This document shows positions 51,774-60,330 of a stretch of DNA of 64,000 bases, in pieces. Under the pieces are notes generated by a model, which worked only from the letters and a program-made list of their open reading frames with translations, did no database searches and was not told the DNA's origin. This DNA comes from an uncultured Flavobacteriales bacterium (GTDB lineage Bacteria > Bacteroidota > Bacteroidia > Flavobacteriales_G > Salibacteraceae), in NCBI GenBank assembly GCA_913020435.1, contig CAJVZZ010000011.1, positions 36,573 to 100,572 of the forward strand, written 5' to 3'. Each line of letters opens with the position of its first letter. Positions within the stretch are counted from its first letter, which is position 1. Made by a program: the position numbers and the translations under genes.

Positions 51774-53645
51774 CTACTTGTTTAGGTAAACCATAAGAAC
51801 GGATATATCCGCTGGACTTACTCCACTGATTCGGTTCGCTTGGCCGAGGTTTATAGGCTTAACCTTGGATAGCTTTAGTCTTGCCTCCATTGATAAAGAC
51901 GAAAACTTCATGTACTCAATATCCCGAGGAACCTTATACTGGTCTAACTTATTCATTTTATCTGCCATCTCCTTTTCCTTAGAGATATAACCCTCGTATT
52001 TTATAGTGATTTCTGCCTGTATTTTAATATCTCTACCCAAGCCATTATACGTTTCAACAATATCTTTCAAGCCATTATCACGATCTATTATAGCATTAAT
52101 ATTTACTTGTGGTCGTGATAATAACGCATGCAACTTAACCTTCTGTTTTAGTTCTGCCGAACCCACATCCGACAAATGACCGTTATATAACCTCGGTTCA
52201 GCTGATGTCTTTTTTAGATATGCTAAAACCTCGTTTGTACCTCTCAATTTCTCGTTTAATAATCGCATTCTATCATCACTTGCAAGGCCTATTTTATGGC
52301 CTATTGGAGTAAGCCTTATGTCTGCATTATCTTGACGCAGTAGGATTCTATATTCAGCCCTGGAGGTAAACATTCTGTATGGCTCTTCTGTTCCTTTCGT
52401 TATTAAATCATCGATAAGAACACCTATGTATGCCTGATCACGAGATAGCGTAAACTTTTCCTTACCATTTGCTAACGCGTCAGCATTTATACCAGCCATT
52501 AATCCTTGGCACGCGGCTTCTTCATAACCAGTTGTACCGTTTATTTGCCCCGCAAAGAACAAACCCTTAACAATTTTAGTTTCCAGAGTATGTGACAATT
52601 GTGTTGGTGGAAAATAGTCGTATTCGATTGCATACCCCGGACGGAACATTTTAACTTTTTCAAAACCCACCACAGCTCTTAACGCTTTCAGTTGAACTTC
52701 TTCTGGCAGTGAAGTACTAAAACCGTTCACGTATATTTCAACAGTGTCCCAACCTTCTGGTTCAACGAAAATCTGGTGTCGCTCTTTATCAGCAAAACGG
52801 TTTATTTTTTCTTCTACGGAAGGACAATATCTTGGTCCAATAGAATCAATCTTGCCATTAAACATCGGACTTCTATCAAAGCCTTCTTTCAATAATTCAT
52901 GAACCTTCGGATTTGTATAGGTAATAAAACAGCTGCGTTGATTCGTTAACTTATGGGCGTCTAAATGTGAAAAGCTCGTAACATCTTCATCACCAAGTTG
53001 CTCCTCCATGACTGAATAATCCAAAGTCCTTCCATCAACTCTGGGAGGCGTACCCGTTTTCATTCTCCCTGATTCAAAGCCTAGCTCATTCAAACACTCG
53101 GTAATTCCATGAGATGCCTTTTCTCCAGCACGACCACCCCCAAAATTTTTATCACCTATGTGAATCAAACCATTCAGAAAAGTACCGCTCGTTAAGATCA
53201 CTGTTTTTGAATAAACCTTGATTCCCATACCAGTTTCTACTCCGGTTACCTTATCTCCCTCAGTAAGGATTCGAGTAGCAGTATCCTGCCAAAAGTCTAA
53301 ATTTTCAATTGCTTCTAGTTGCTTTCTCCATTCAATGTTAAATAGCTGCCTATCGTTCTGCGTTCTAGGACTCCACATAGCAGGGCCTTTTGATAGATTC
53401 AACATTCTAAATTGAATCGCGGACTTATCAGAAACAATTCCCGATAAGCCGCCTAACGCATCGATTTCTCTAACAATTTGACCCTTGGCAACACCGCCCA
53501 TTGCTGGATTACAAGACATTTGCGCTATCCTGCCCATGTCCATTGTAATTAAAAGAGTTTTAGACCCCAAATTAGCGGCAGCCGCTGCGGCCTCTGAACC
53601 AGCATGACCCGCTCCAACAACAATTACATCATATTTGTCTAACAT
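51774..53645 (-). CDS. mnmG: tRNA uridine-5-carboxymethylaminomethyl modification enzyme MnmG (GidA)
   Basis: 623 residues, the family's standard length. With MnmE it installs cmnm5 on the wobble uridine of certain tRNAs using FAD. FAD motif VGAGHAGSEAA (residues 10-20), the GidA signature MKTGTPPRVDGRT, plus GPRYCPSVEEKI and GQINGTTGYEEAACQGL. Start ATG at 53645 (MLDKYDVIVVGAG). It is followed downstream by a parS site and preceded by another at 53657, so the gene is bracketed by both. MnmG is near the origin in many bacteria, which fits. Confidence 0.96.
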   Translation of the reverse strand: MLDKYDVIVVGAGHAGSEAAAAAANLGSKTLLITMDMGRIAQMSCNPAMGGVAKGQIVREIDALGGLSGIVSDKSAIQFRMLNLSKGPAMWSPRTQNDRQLFNIEWRKQLEAIENLDFWQDTATRILTEGDKVTGVETGMGIKVYSKTVILTSGTFLNGLIHIGDKNFGGGRAGEKASHGITECLNELGFESGRMKTGTPPRVDGRTLDYSVMEEQLGDEDVTSFSHLDAHKLTNQRSCFITYTNPKVHELLKEGFDRSPMFNGKIDSIGPRYCPSVEEKINRFADKERHQIFVEPEGWDTVEIYVNGFSTSLPEEVQLKALRAVVGFEKVKMFRPGYAIEYDYFPPTQLSHTLETKIVKGLFFAGQINGTTGYEEAACQGLMAGINADALANGKEKFTLSRDQAYIGVLIDDLITKGTEEPYRMFTSRAEYRILLRQDNADIRLTPIGHKIGLASDDRMRLLNEKLRGTNEVLAYLKKTSAEPRLYNGHLSDVGSAELKQKVKLHALLSRPQVNINAIIDRDNGLKDIVETYNGLGRDIKIQAEITIKYEGYISKEKEMADKMNKLDQYKVPRDIEYMKFSSLSMEARLKLSKVKPINLGQANRISGVSPADISVLMVYLNK

Positions 53646-53656
53646 TCTTAAAGCAA

Positions 53657-53672
53657 AGTTTCACGTGAAACA
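53657..53672. other. parS-like ParB-binding site (upstream of mnmG)
   Basis: AGTTTCACGTGAAACA matches 15 of 16 bases of the parS consensus (first T replaced by A). It lies 11 bases upstream of the mnmG start and 9 bases after the ybeY stop. It pairs with the 51758 site on the other side of the gene. Confidence 0.8.
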
Positions 53673-53681
53673 TCTGTAGAA

Positions 53682-54104
53682 TTACAGAAGAAGCAAAGAT
53701 AGGCATTTCTCTTCCTGCGCCCTCATTTGAACGGCCTCCTGCTTGGTCTTATCAGAATATCCAACAAGGTGCAAAAGCCCGTGAATTAACACCCTGTGCA
53801 GCTCCACCAGAAAGCCCAGGCCCTGTTCTTTAGCATTATCCTTAACACGATCTATACTAACAAAAACATCGGCTTCTATTGGTTGACCTTTTGCATCACG
53901 CATATCAAACGTGATTATGTCAGTATAATAATCGTGCTTTAAATGCTCTTTATTTATCTCTAATAGGTATTCATCCGAGCAAAAAACGTAGTTAATCGTT
54001 TGTATATCAAAACCATAGCCCGTGCACTGACTCTCAATCCATAGCCTTATTTCTTCTTGATTTCCTAGTGAAAAATCAAGTTCTTCTGTAAAAAAATTAA
54101 TCAT
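53682..54104 (-). CDS. ybeY: Endoribonuclease YbeY (rRNA maturation factor)
   Basis: 140 residues, the usual length. A zinc-dependent RNase for 16S rRNA 3'-end processing and ribosome quality control. The metal motif reads HGLLHLVGYSDKT: His108 and His112 are conserved, but the third ligand position, normally His in HGxLHLxGYDH, is Asp118. Similar substitutions occur in Bacteroidota (recalled). The substrate-side motif DIITFDMR is intact (residues 62-69). It lies 9 bases after the RsbW-like gene and just upstream of mnmG. Confidence 0.92.
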   Translation of the reverse strand: MINFFTEELDFSLGNQEEIRLWIESQCTGYGFDIQTINYVFCSDEYLLEINKEHLKHDYYTDIITFDMRDAKGQPIEADVFVSIDRVKDNAKEQGLGFLVELHRVLIHGLLHLVGYSDKTKQEAVQMRAQEEKCLSLLLL

Positions 54105-54113
54105 GTAATTAAA

Positions 54114-54515
54114 TTATACAGCTAGATTAAATTGCATTTCTAATAACGTGCCGTTTTCGTGGAACTCTATTTGATCTGCTAGACTAGTAATCAGGAAAAC
54201 ACCTCTTCCATCTATCTTTTCAACATTACCGGGTAACGTAGGGTCGGGAATGTTAGTGAAATCAAAACCGTTACCTTCATCTTTAACTCTAAACTCTATC
54301 AATGTATCGGACGTATTACACTGCACTTTAACTTCCTTTTGAACGTCCCCTTTATTTCCATGAACAACAGCGTTTGTAACCGCCTCAGTCACCGCAACAA
54401 TTATATTACCGTAGAGCCGCTCATCCACCTCTACCAAATCAAGAATTGAATTAACGAACTTTTCAACCCTATCGAGGTTGTTGAGATCTGCCGAGAAACG
54501 TAATTCCTTATTCAT
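54114..54515 (-). CDS. RsbW-like ATP-binding (serine kinase/anti-sigma regulatory) protein
   Basis: 133 residues, a single HATPase_c domain of the RsbW/SpoIIAB type. The N box is VTEAVTNAVVHGN, the G1 box RVKDEGNGFDF and the following G2 region IDGRGVFLITSLAD. These proteins phosphorylate an anti-anti-sigma (STAS) partner or bind a sigma factor. No STAS partner or sigma gene is adjacent. It lies between the DUF4175 protein (12 bases) and ybeY (9 bases), so it is co-transcribed with housekeeping genes. The partner could be encoded elsewhere. Confidence 0.9.
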   Translation of the reverse strand: MNKELRFSADLNNLDRVEKFVNSILDLVEVDERLYGNIIVAVTEAVTNAVVHGNKGDVQKEVKVQCNTSDTLIEFRVKDEGNGFDFTNIPDPTLPGNVEKIDGRGVFLITSLADQIEFHENGTLLEMQFNLAV

Positions 54516-54527
54516 AACAAATTCATA

Positions 54528-57500
54528 CTAAAGATTATTGTAATAATCATTTACTAAATTACGGTAGAAAGGTTTCAAATTTGGTGGAATAGTTTCTAAA
54601 AGCTCTACTTGTTTCTTTTTTTCATCTTGATACTTTAAAAAGCCCGTTGATGGGCTACTAACGTCCTGAGCAGTTTTAGACTCTCTCTTATTATCATACT
54701 CACGTTCTCTCTCTGCCTTCTCTGACTCCAGCATACGTGTCATAATCTCCTCTTGACGTTTAATGGTTTCTTGATCAATTTTCATATTAACCAAATCAAC
54801 CTCATTTTTTTCCATTAAACCCTGTAAACGATTCATTTCCTTACTAGAACCACCTTGCTGCCCGGAACCGCCCAACTCCTCGCTTAATCGTCTCAACTCT
54901 TGACGTATGGCTGCTTGCTGTGCCGCCATTTTCGCCATGGATTCGCCAGATTTTGATCCGCGACCACCCTTTTCTCCAGGTTTATTACCTGGCTTGTCTC
55001 CAGGTTTATCGCCTGGTTTTTTTCCTTTCTGAGCTTCCTTCATCTTTTTAATTTGATCTGAGAGTTGTTTTTGAAGCTTTTTAATGTCACTCATACTCTT
55101 TCCCATCCCAGATCCAGGTTTAGAACAACTTTTCTTTCCAAACTTTTTACTGGATTGTTGTTTCTGTGCATTTTGAATACTCTCATCCAACATCAATGCA
55201 AGCACGTTAATTGAGTTCATAATCCACTGCTGTCGATTCATTACCTCTCCAGATTTTCTATTCTCCATAGTTCTAATGGACTTTTCCATATTATCATTCA
55301 TCGCAGAAATTTCTCTATTCACCATTGCTTGAATATTCAAGTTCCGTTTTGATAATGCGAACAGGCTGTCTTGAATCATTTTAGAGTTATCCGATAACCG
55401 CATTTGCTCCTTAGTATGTTCTACATAAAGAGGGTCTCTTGGATTAGTCGCTCTTATTTTTTCAATCAAGTCCTCTTGGTCAAAACTCAACTGCATTAGG
55501 TTTTGACGTAATCTACGCAATGCCTCTAAATCCTCTTGATCTTGCTCTTTCTGCATTTTTTCTTGAGCAGCCTGCATTTTCTGCTCCATTTTCTCCAATT
55601 GCTTCTTTGCTTGTTCTTGTGATTTGGCGGCATCTTTTTTCTTCTCTTGCGAGAGCTGTTCCTTAGCCTTTTCCATGTTTTTCTTAGCATCTTTCTTCTC
55701 CTGATCTAAATCAGGCATTTTATTTGGCTTCTCTAGGTCCTTATTAGTTTTATCTAATTCATCGAGCCTCTTCTCCACGTTCTCCAACCTCTTATTGAGC
55801 TCTTCTTGTTTTTTCAAAACCTCTTCATTCAATTTTTTCTCCTCGGACTTTTTTGAATGCTTTTCTTCAGTTTGTTCCCTTAGCTTATTCTGCGCTTCTT
55901 TCAATTCTCTGATTTCATCGATCGTTTCTTGCAGTTTTCTATCAAATTCTAACTGTTTAAATAACTCCAGCGATCGATCAAGCTCCTTTTCCACATCTTC
56001 CGACTTTAGCTTTAACTCATCGAGTTTTTCTTGAAGATTCTTTTTGTCGTTTTTCTCCATTAATTTTTGGAGTTCCTCTAGAAGATTTTTAGTTTCTTCA
56101 TCCATTACCTTCTCCATCAACTCTTCGAGTTGACGCTGCTTTTCCATTATCCGTTCATCTGTTTTAGTAAATTCAGACTTTTTGAAATTATTAATTTCAT
56201 TTTCCCTTTTGATTTTTTCAAATTGATTCTGTAAATTTTTCTGTTGCTTCAGTAGGTTCTCTACTTCCTTCTTTTCCTCCCAGCTAATAGACTTTTTTTC
56301 CATTAACTTTTTGTTCAACTTGTCAATATTTCTTTGAAGCCTTTTTGCCTCTTCAATACTTGCCTCCAGATCATCTTTAATCTTTTTATCCTTTTCATTA
56401 GACTTCTCTTGGATTTCATTTTTTGAAGGAACCTTAAATTCACGGATCGCTGTCCTCGATGATTTCGCCCCGTTTACCCCATCATTATCCCATACCTCGA
56501 AATAATAATTAAAACCAACCCCTGGTTTAAGCAACGAATCCGGCAGTTGGGACAAGTTCCACGTGAAATAATATTCAAAATCTTTTGTATTTCCAGGTAT
56601 TGATATCTTAATCTTATTTAAGTTGTCCTTGTTGTCTTTATACACAAAGTTTAATGCCGTAATTCCATAATCATCATTAATTTTTCCTCTGAAATAGAGC
56701 ATCTTAGAGGATAACGTGTCTGTAAACTGTTGACTCGTAATGGTGGGTAGTTGGTCCTTAATTATTTGAATCCTAACTATTGAGCTATCCACCAAACTAC
56801 TGTCACTGTTTCCAGAGTAGAACACGATTTCACCGGCTTTAAGAATTCGGCTTTGAACATTAAATTGCTTATCTTGTTTTTGATTTACAACTAAAGTTTC
56901 TCTATTATAACAAGCACTGAAATCACTCGTGTTTTTAGTTTCTATATTCCAATATAATTTAGTTCCCTCAGGAATTAATAAAGAAGACCTATTTTCAAAA
57001 AGCTCATTTTCCTTTTCAATATATCTTGGAAAATTTGCCCTTGCTGAAATCGACTTGACCAAAGGCCTTGGAGTTACATTTATAAAATAAGGATGACTAG
57101 AAAATCCGCCCGCCTCGAATACTAGCTGTTGCGTTTTATCGATATTACGAATTGTGAATGAGAATAGATTGTTTCCATCTTTCAGCATTTTCAAAGATGA
57201 GCCATCGTTTAGGCGCACGTAACACACATTCGGTATTTTACTCCCTGAAAGCTCAACGATTATTTCAACATCATTAAATTGAACAGCCTCTTCTTCTATT
57301 TTTTGAACAATAAAGTCAAACGGTGCGGGGGCTTCAAAGTGCGTGTTATACTGGACGATTCTACTTGTACTGTCAGTAATAATTGATGGGCTAATTAGCA
57401 AGATAATTAGCAGTATCAAAACAGGTACTGCTGTATAGCGAGCATATCTCGAATTCTTTTTTAAATCAATCGCAACCGAAAACGGAACTGGCGAAAGCTC

Positions 57501-57908
57501 TTTTTCTCGTTGGTCAATACTCGCAAGTACTAAAGCATTATTTGAAAGTATGTTTTGGTTTTGAAGTTCGAGCGTATTTAGCAGCTTATCCTTAATATTA
57601 GGAAAATGCTTTCCTATAATTATGGCTGCTTGTGCGTTTGTAATTCGTTTTCCAAAATCTAACAACTTAAAAAGAGAGACGGCAATATATTTCCAAAAAG
57701 TAAATCCGGAAACGCTAATCAACGAGACAAAAAGAACTGTTCTTACTGTTGTGGAGAACCTCCCAAAGTGCTCAAATACTGAAACAAAAACAAAAAACGC
57801 TAATGAAAACGCAATGAATATTAGAGCTCCCTTCATTAGCTGGTTTAAGTAATACTTAAGTATAAACCGCGTTAATTTTTCTTTCAATATGTTGTTTGTG
57901 TTCTCCAC
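54528..57908 (-). CDS. DUF4175 family protein with extensive coiled coils
   Basis: 1,126 residues. The N-terminus has three transmembrane helices (about 25-47, 50-72 and 148-168). A beta-rich periplasmic region with cysteine and fibronectin-like strands follows to about 490. Residues 490-900 are almost continuous, Lys/Glu/Gln-rich coiled coil (for example NLLKQQKNLQNQFEKI). A basic tract of GDKPG repeats lies near 985-1000, and a final coiled coil ends in LVNDYYNNL. DUF4175 proteins are conserved in Bacteroidota next to mnmG and ybeY; their role is not established. An envelope structural or mechanosensory function would suit the architecture (inference). Minus-strand operon with the RsbW-like gene. 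Confidence 0.88.
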   Translation of the reverse strand: MENTNNILKEKLTRFILKYYLNQLMKGALIFIAFSLAFFVFVSVFEHFGRFSTTVRTVLFVSLISVSGFTFWKYIAVSLFKLLDFGKRITNAQAAIIIGKHFPNIKDKLLNTLELQNQNILSNNALVLASIDQREKELSPVPFSVAIDLKKNSRYARYTAVPVLILLIILLISPSIITDSTSRIVQYNTHFEAPAPFDFIVQKIEEEAVQFNDVEIIVELSGSKIPNVCYVRLNDGSSLKMLKDGNNLFSFTIRNIDKTQQLVFEAGGFSSHPYFINVTPRPLVKSISARANFPRYIEKENELFENRSSLLIPEGTKLYWNIETKNTSDFSACYNRETLVVNQKQDKQFNVQSRILKAGEIVFYSGNSDSSLVDSSIVRIQIIKDQLPTITSQQFTDTLSSKMLYFRGKINDDYGITALNFVYKDNKDNLNKIKISIPGNTKDFEYYFTWNLSQLPDSLLKPGVGFNYYFEVWDNDGVNGAKSSRTAIREFKVPSKNEIQEKSNEKDKKIKDDLEASIEEAKRLQRNIDKLNKKLMEKKSISWEEKKEVENLLKQQKNLQNQFEKIKRENEINNFKKSEFTKTDERIMEKQRQLEELMEKVMDEETKNLLEELQKLMEKNDKKNLQEKLDELKLKSEDVEKELDRSLELFKQLEFDRKLQETIDEIRELKEAQNKLREQTEEKHSKKSEEKKLNEEVLKKQEELNKRLENVEKRLDELDKTNKDLEKPNKMPDLDQEKKDAKKNMEKAKEQLSQEKKKDAAKSQEQAKKQLEKMEQKMQAAQEKMQKEQDQEDLEALRRLRQNLMQLSFDQEDLIEKIRATNPRDPLYVEHTKEQMRLSDNSKMIQDSLFALSKRNLNIQAMVNREISAMNDNMEKSIRTMENRKSGEVMNRQQWIMNSINVLALMLDESIQNAQKQQSSKKFGKKSCSKPGSGMGKSMSDIKKLQKQLSDQIKKMKEAQKGKKPGDKPGDKPGNKPGEKGGRGSKSGESMAKMAAQQAAIRQELRRLSEELGGSGQQGGSSKEMNRLQGLMEKNEVDLVNMKIDQETIKRQEEIMTRMLESEKAEREREYDNKRESKTAQDVSSPSTGFLKYQDEKKKQVELLETIPPNLKPFYRNLVNDYYNNL
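56555..56570. other. Possible third parS-like site inside the DUF4175 gene
   Basis: AGTTCCACGTGAAATA matches 14 of 16 bases of the B. subtilis variant TGTTCCACGTGAAACA. It is within a coding region and weaker than the two sites around mnmG, about 2.9 kb away. Codon use could explain it. Confidence 0.45.
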
Positions 57909-58007
57909 TTATTTCTTTGGCAATAAACGAAGATAGGGACATTTTAGAGTGATAAACTTTCTATCATTTGATTTAGTACAAATTAACGGCTCTCACGGCT
58001 ATAAGAC

Positions 58008-58015
58008 TATCTTTG
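58008..58015 (+). promoter_or_regulatory. -7 promoter element (TATCTTTG) of gltX
   Basis: Exact TAnnTTTG match 26 bases before the gltX start codon at 58041, in the 130-base divergent gap with DUF4175. No clear -33 TTTG. Confidence 0.55.
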
Positions 58016-58040
58016 CCGCCCAAAATTTAAAAGCATTTTT

Positions 58041-59579
58041 ATGTCTAGAAAAGTTCGTGTACGATTTGCTCCAAGCCCTACGGGCCCGCTTCATATGGGT
58101 GGTGTTAGAACGGCACTTTATAACTATCTCTTTGCCAAAAAACACAATGGCGACTTTATCTTAAGAGTTGAGGATACTGACCAAACTAGATATGTGCCCG
58201 GTGCAGAGCAATATGTAAAAGATGCTTTAAAGTGGTGTGGACTTAATCCAGATGAAGGCCCTGATAATCCGGGAACATTTGGACCTTACCGTCAAAGTGA
58301 ACGAAAGGAGGGTTATGCCAAATATGCTTATGATCTGATTGAAAAAGGTGAGGCTTATTATGCTTTTGATACATCTGAGGAGTTAGATGCAATTCGCGAA
58401 AGCGCGAAGCAAATGAAAATGCCTAACTTCCAATACAACAGCATTACCAGAACAAGTATGAAAAATTCTTTAACCCTTTCTGCAGAAGAGGTTAAAGCAA
58501 AAATCGATGCTGGTGAACCTTATGTTATTCGTCTGAAAGCCCCAAGGAATGAGGAAATGCGTATGAACGATATGATTCGGGGCTGGGTTGTAGTAAACAC
58601 AAATAACATTGATGATAAAGTCCTTTTAAAAGGAGACGGAATGCCTACTTATCACTTGGCCAATGTGGTTGATGACCATTTGATGGAAATTACTCACGTA
58701 ATTCGTGGAGAGGAATGGTTGCCTAGTGCACCAACTCACTTCTTATTATACAGGGCTTTTGGCTGGGAAGACACCATGCCGGAATTTGCTCACCTTCCAT
58801 TAATTCTTAAACCTGACGGAAATGGCAAACTGAGCAAGCGCGATGGTGACCGATTGGGCTTTCCTGTATTTCCATTAGAATGGGTAGACCCAGCTTCCCG
58901 CGAAACATCTAGCGGATACAGAGAAAAAGGATATTTCCCAGAAGCATTTATTAATATGCTGGCTTTCTTAGGTTGGAATCCTGGTGACGAAAGGGAATTG
59001 TTTTCATTAGAAGATTTAATAGAAACATTCTCTATTGAAAGAGTTGGAAAAGCAGGAGCTAAATTTGACGCTGACAAAACCAAATGGTTCCAACAACAAT
59101 ACCTACGAATGAAATCGGACGAAGAATTGGCCGTATTATTAATGCCAAAATTAAAGTCTGCTGGCATTTCCACTGATATGAAATTCGTTACTAACGTTTG
59201 TAGTTTAATGAAAGAGCGCGCTGTCTTCGTTGAAGATATGATGGCAGATAGATTCTACTTTAATGCTCCTACTGAATACGATGAAAAAACCATTAAGAAA
59301 AAATGGAAAGCTGATACCCCTTCAATAATAGCTGGATTAAGAGCCGTTCTTGTCGATATTACTGATTTTACTGAAGAAAATATAGAAATTGACTTCAAAC
59401 AATACTTAGAAGACAATGAATACGGTTTTGGTAAAGTAATGCCTGGGTTTAGGTTGTTAGTTACTGGCTTAGGAATGGGCCCAAGTATGTCTGCAATCTG
59501 TGCGCTTTTAGGTAAAGATGAAGTGCTTTCAAGAATTGATAATGGTTTAGGTAAATTAGAGGCGCTAAAAAATGTCTGA
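58041..59579 (+). CDS. gltX: Glutamyl-tRNA synthetase
   Basis: 512 residues. Charges tRNA-Glu (and perhaps tRNA-Gln) with glutamate. The HIGH motif appears as FAPSPTGPLHMGG near residue 9-21, and the KMSKS equivalent is GKLSKRDGDRLGFP (KLSKR). The N-terminal catalytic part and C-terminal anticodon-binding domain are complete. Overlaps folB by 8 bases, so the two are translationally coupled. Divergent from the DUF4175 gene with a -7 element at 58008. Confidence 0.97.
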   Translation: MSRKVRVRFAPSPTGPLHMGGVRTALYNYLFAKKHNGDFILRVEDTDQTRYVPGAEQYVKDALKWCGLNPDEGPDNPGTFGPYRQSERKEGYAKYAYDLIEKGEAYYAFDTSEELDAIRESAKQMKMPNFQYNSITRTSMKNSLTLSAEEVKAKIDAGEPYVIRLKAPRNEEMRMNDMIRGWVVVNTNNIDDKVLLKGDGMPTYHLANVVDDHLMEITHVIRGEEWLPSAPTHFLLYRAFGWEDTMPEFAHLPLILKPDGNGKLSKRDGDRLGFPVFPLEWVDPASRETSSGYREKGYFPEAFINMLAFLGWNPGDERELFSLEDLIETFSIERVGKAGAKFDADKTKWFQQQYLRMKSDEELAVLLMPKLKSAGISTDMKFVTNVCSLMKERAVFVEDMMADRFYFNAPTEYDEKTIKKKWKADTPSIIAGLRAVLVDITDFTEENIEIDFKQYLEDNEYGFGKVMPGFRLLVTGLGMGPSMSAICALLGKDEVLSRIDNGLGKLEALKNV

Positions 59580-59925
59580 TTTTATTTCAATAAAAGATTT
59601 GCGTTTTCACGCCTATCATGGACATCTTCCGGCTGAGCGAATTATAGGAAACATTTTTGTCGTCGATCTTAAGATTGAAGCTGATTTAAGTGTTTCAGGA
59701 AAGTCTGATGACCTCAACGATACAGTAAACTATGTTTCTATTATGGAGTTGGTAACTGAAGCAATGGAAATTCCTTCGGACTTAATTGAGCATGTTGCAG
59801 AACGAATTGCGACTTCAATTAAGAAAACACATGCTTCTATAACCGCTTTGGAGGTTACTGTAAAGAAGCAAAAACCACCCTTACATTTTGATTTAAAAGC
59901 AGTTGAAGTAACGATAAGAAGATAG
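59572..59925 (+). CDS. folB: Dihydroneopterin aldolase (FolB)
   Basis: 117 residues, the standard FolB length. Converts 7,8-dihydroneopterin to 6-hydroxymethyl-dihydropterin and glycolaldehyde in folate synthesis, as an octamer. The family features DLRFHAYHGHLPAER (start), NIFVVDLKIEA, LNDTVNYVSIMELV and the terminal KAVEVTIRR are present. Its start lies 8 bases inside gltX. tRNA-Cys follows after 54 bases. Confidence 0.95.
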   Translation: MSDFISIKDLRFHAYHGHLPAERIIGNIFVVDLKIEADLSVSGKSDDLNDTVNYVSIMELVTEAMEIPSDLIEHVAERIATSIKKTHASITALEVTVKKQKPPLHFDLKAVEVTIRR

Positions 59926-59960
59926 TTTAAATCTTAGCCTATTTTAAAACATCGTTTTTA

Positions 59961-59968
59961 TACATTTG
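59961..59968 (+). promoter_or_regulatory. -7 promoter element (TACATTTG) of tRNA-Cys
   Basis: Exact TAnnTTTG match 11 bases before tRNA-Cys at 59980, the same layout as at tRNA-Arg. Confidence 0.6.
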
Positions 59969-59979
59969 CCGCCTAGAAT

Positions 59980-60050
59980 GGTTCCGTGGCCGAGCGGCTA
60001 GGCAGTGGTCTGCAAAACCATGTACAGCGGTTCGAATCCGCTCGGAACCT
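59980..60050 (+). tRNA. tRNA-Cys (anticodon GCA)
   Basis: 71 bases; acceptor GGTTCCG pairs with CGGAACC, discriminator T (U73, the cysteine identity base). The anticodon stem TGGTC/..ACCA encloses CTGCAAA with anticodon GCA. The T arm GCGG TTCGAAT CCGC is standard. CCA not encoded. A terminator follows. Confidence 0.95.
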
Positions 60051-60053
60051 CAG

Positions 60054-60087
60054 AAAAAAGGGAGTAAGAAATTGCTCCCTTTTTTTA
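60054..60087 (+). terminator. Rho-independent terminator of tRNA-Cys
   Basis: AAAAAAGGGAG..CTCCCTTTTTTT: an 11-bp stem with a 10-base loop and a T run, starting 4 bases after the tRNA. The gap 60088-60330 that follows shows nothing recognisable. Confidence 0.9.
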
Positions 60088-60330
60088 TTTAACTCAACCT
60101 AAAGAATTATTTTATACGTTATTTACTGGCGATATTAATTCCATTATTTAGCTTATTCCAGAGGATAATGTCTTAAAAGGTATAATACTCTAATTGGTCA
60201 ATTGAAATTTATTGGATGTGTTCGCACGGCAGCTTTGAAAAAACTTTCCTTAGAAGGGTTGTATGCATATCCTAGAAATCAATAATTAGTCAATATTTTT
60301 GGTTCTCTTAAGTAAGAAGATAATTAAAGC

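Noticed and set aside
55795..56034. Ser/Phe/Cys-rich plus-strand frame inside the DUF4175 gene
   Set aside because: Direct mirror of the Lys/Glu-rich coiled coil on the minus strand; low-complexity shadow.
58790..59173. 127-residue antisense frame in gltX
   Set aside because: Full overlap with a strongly conserved tRNA synthetase; no independent support.
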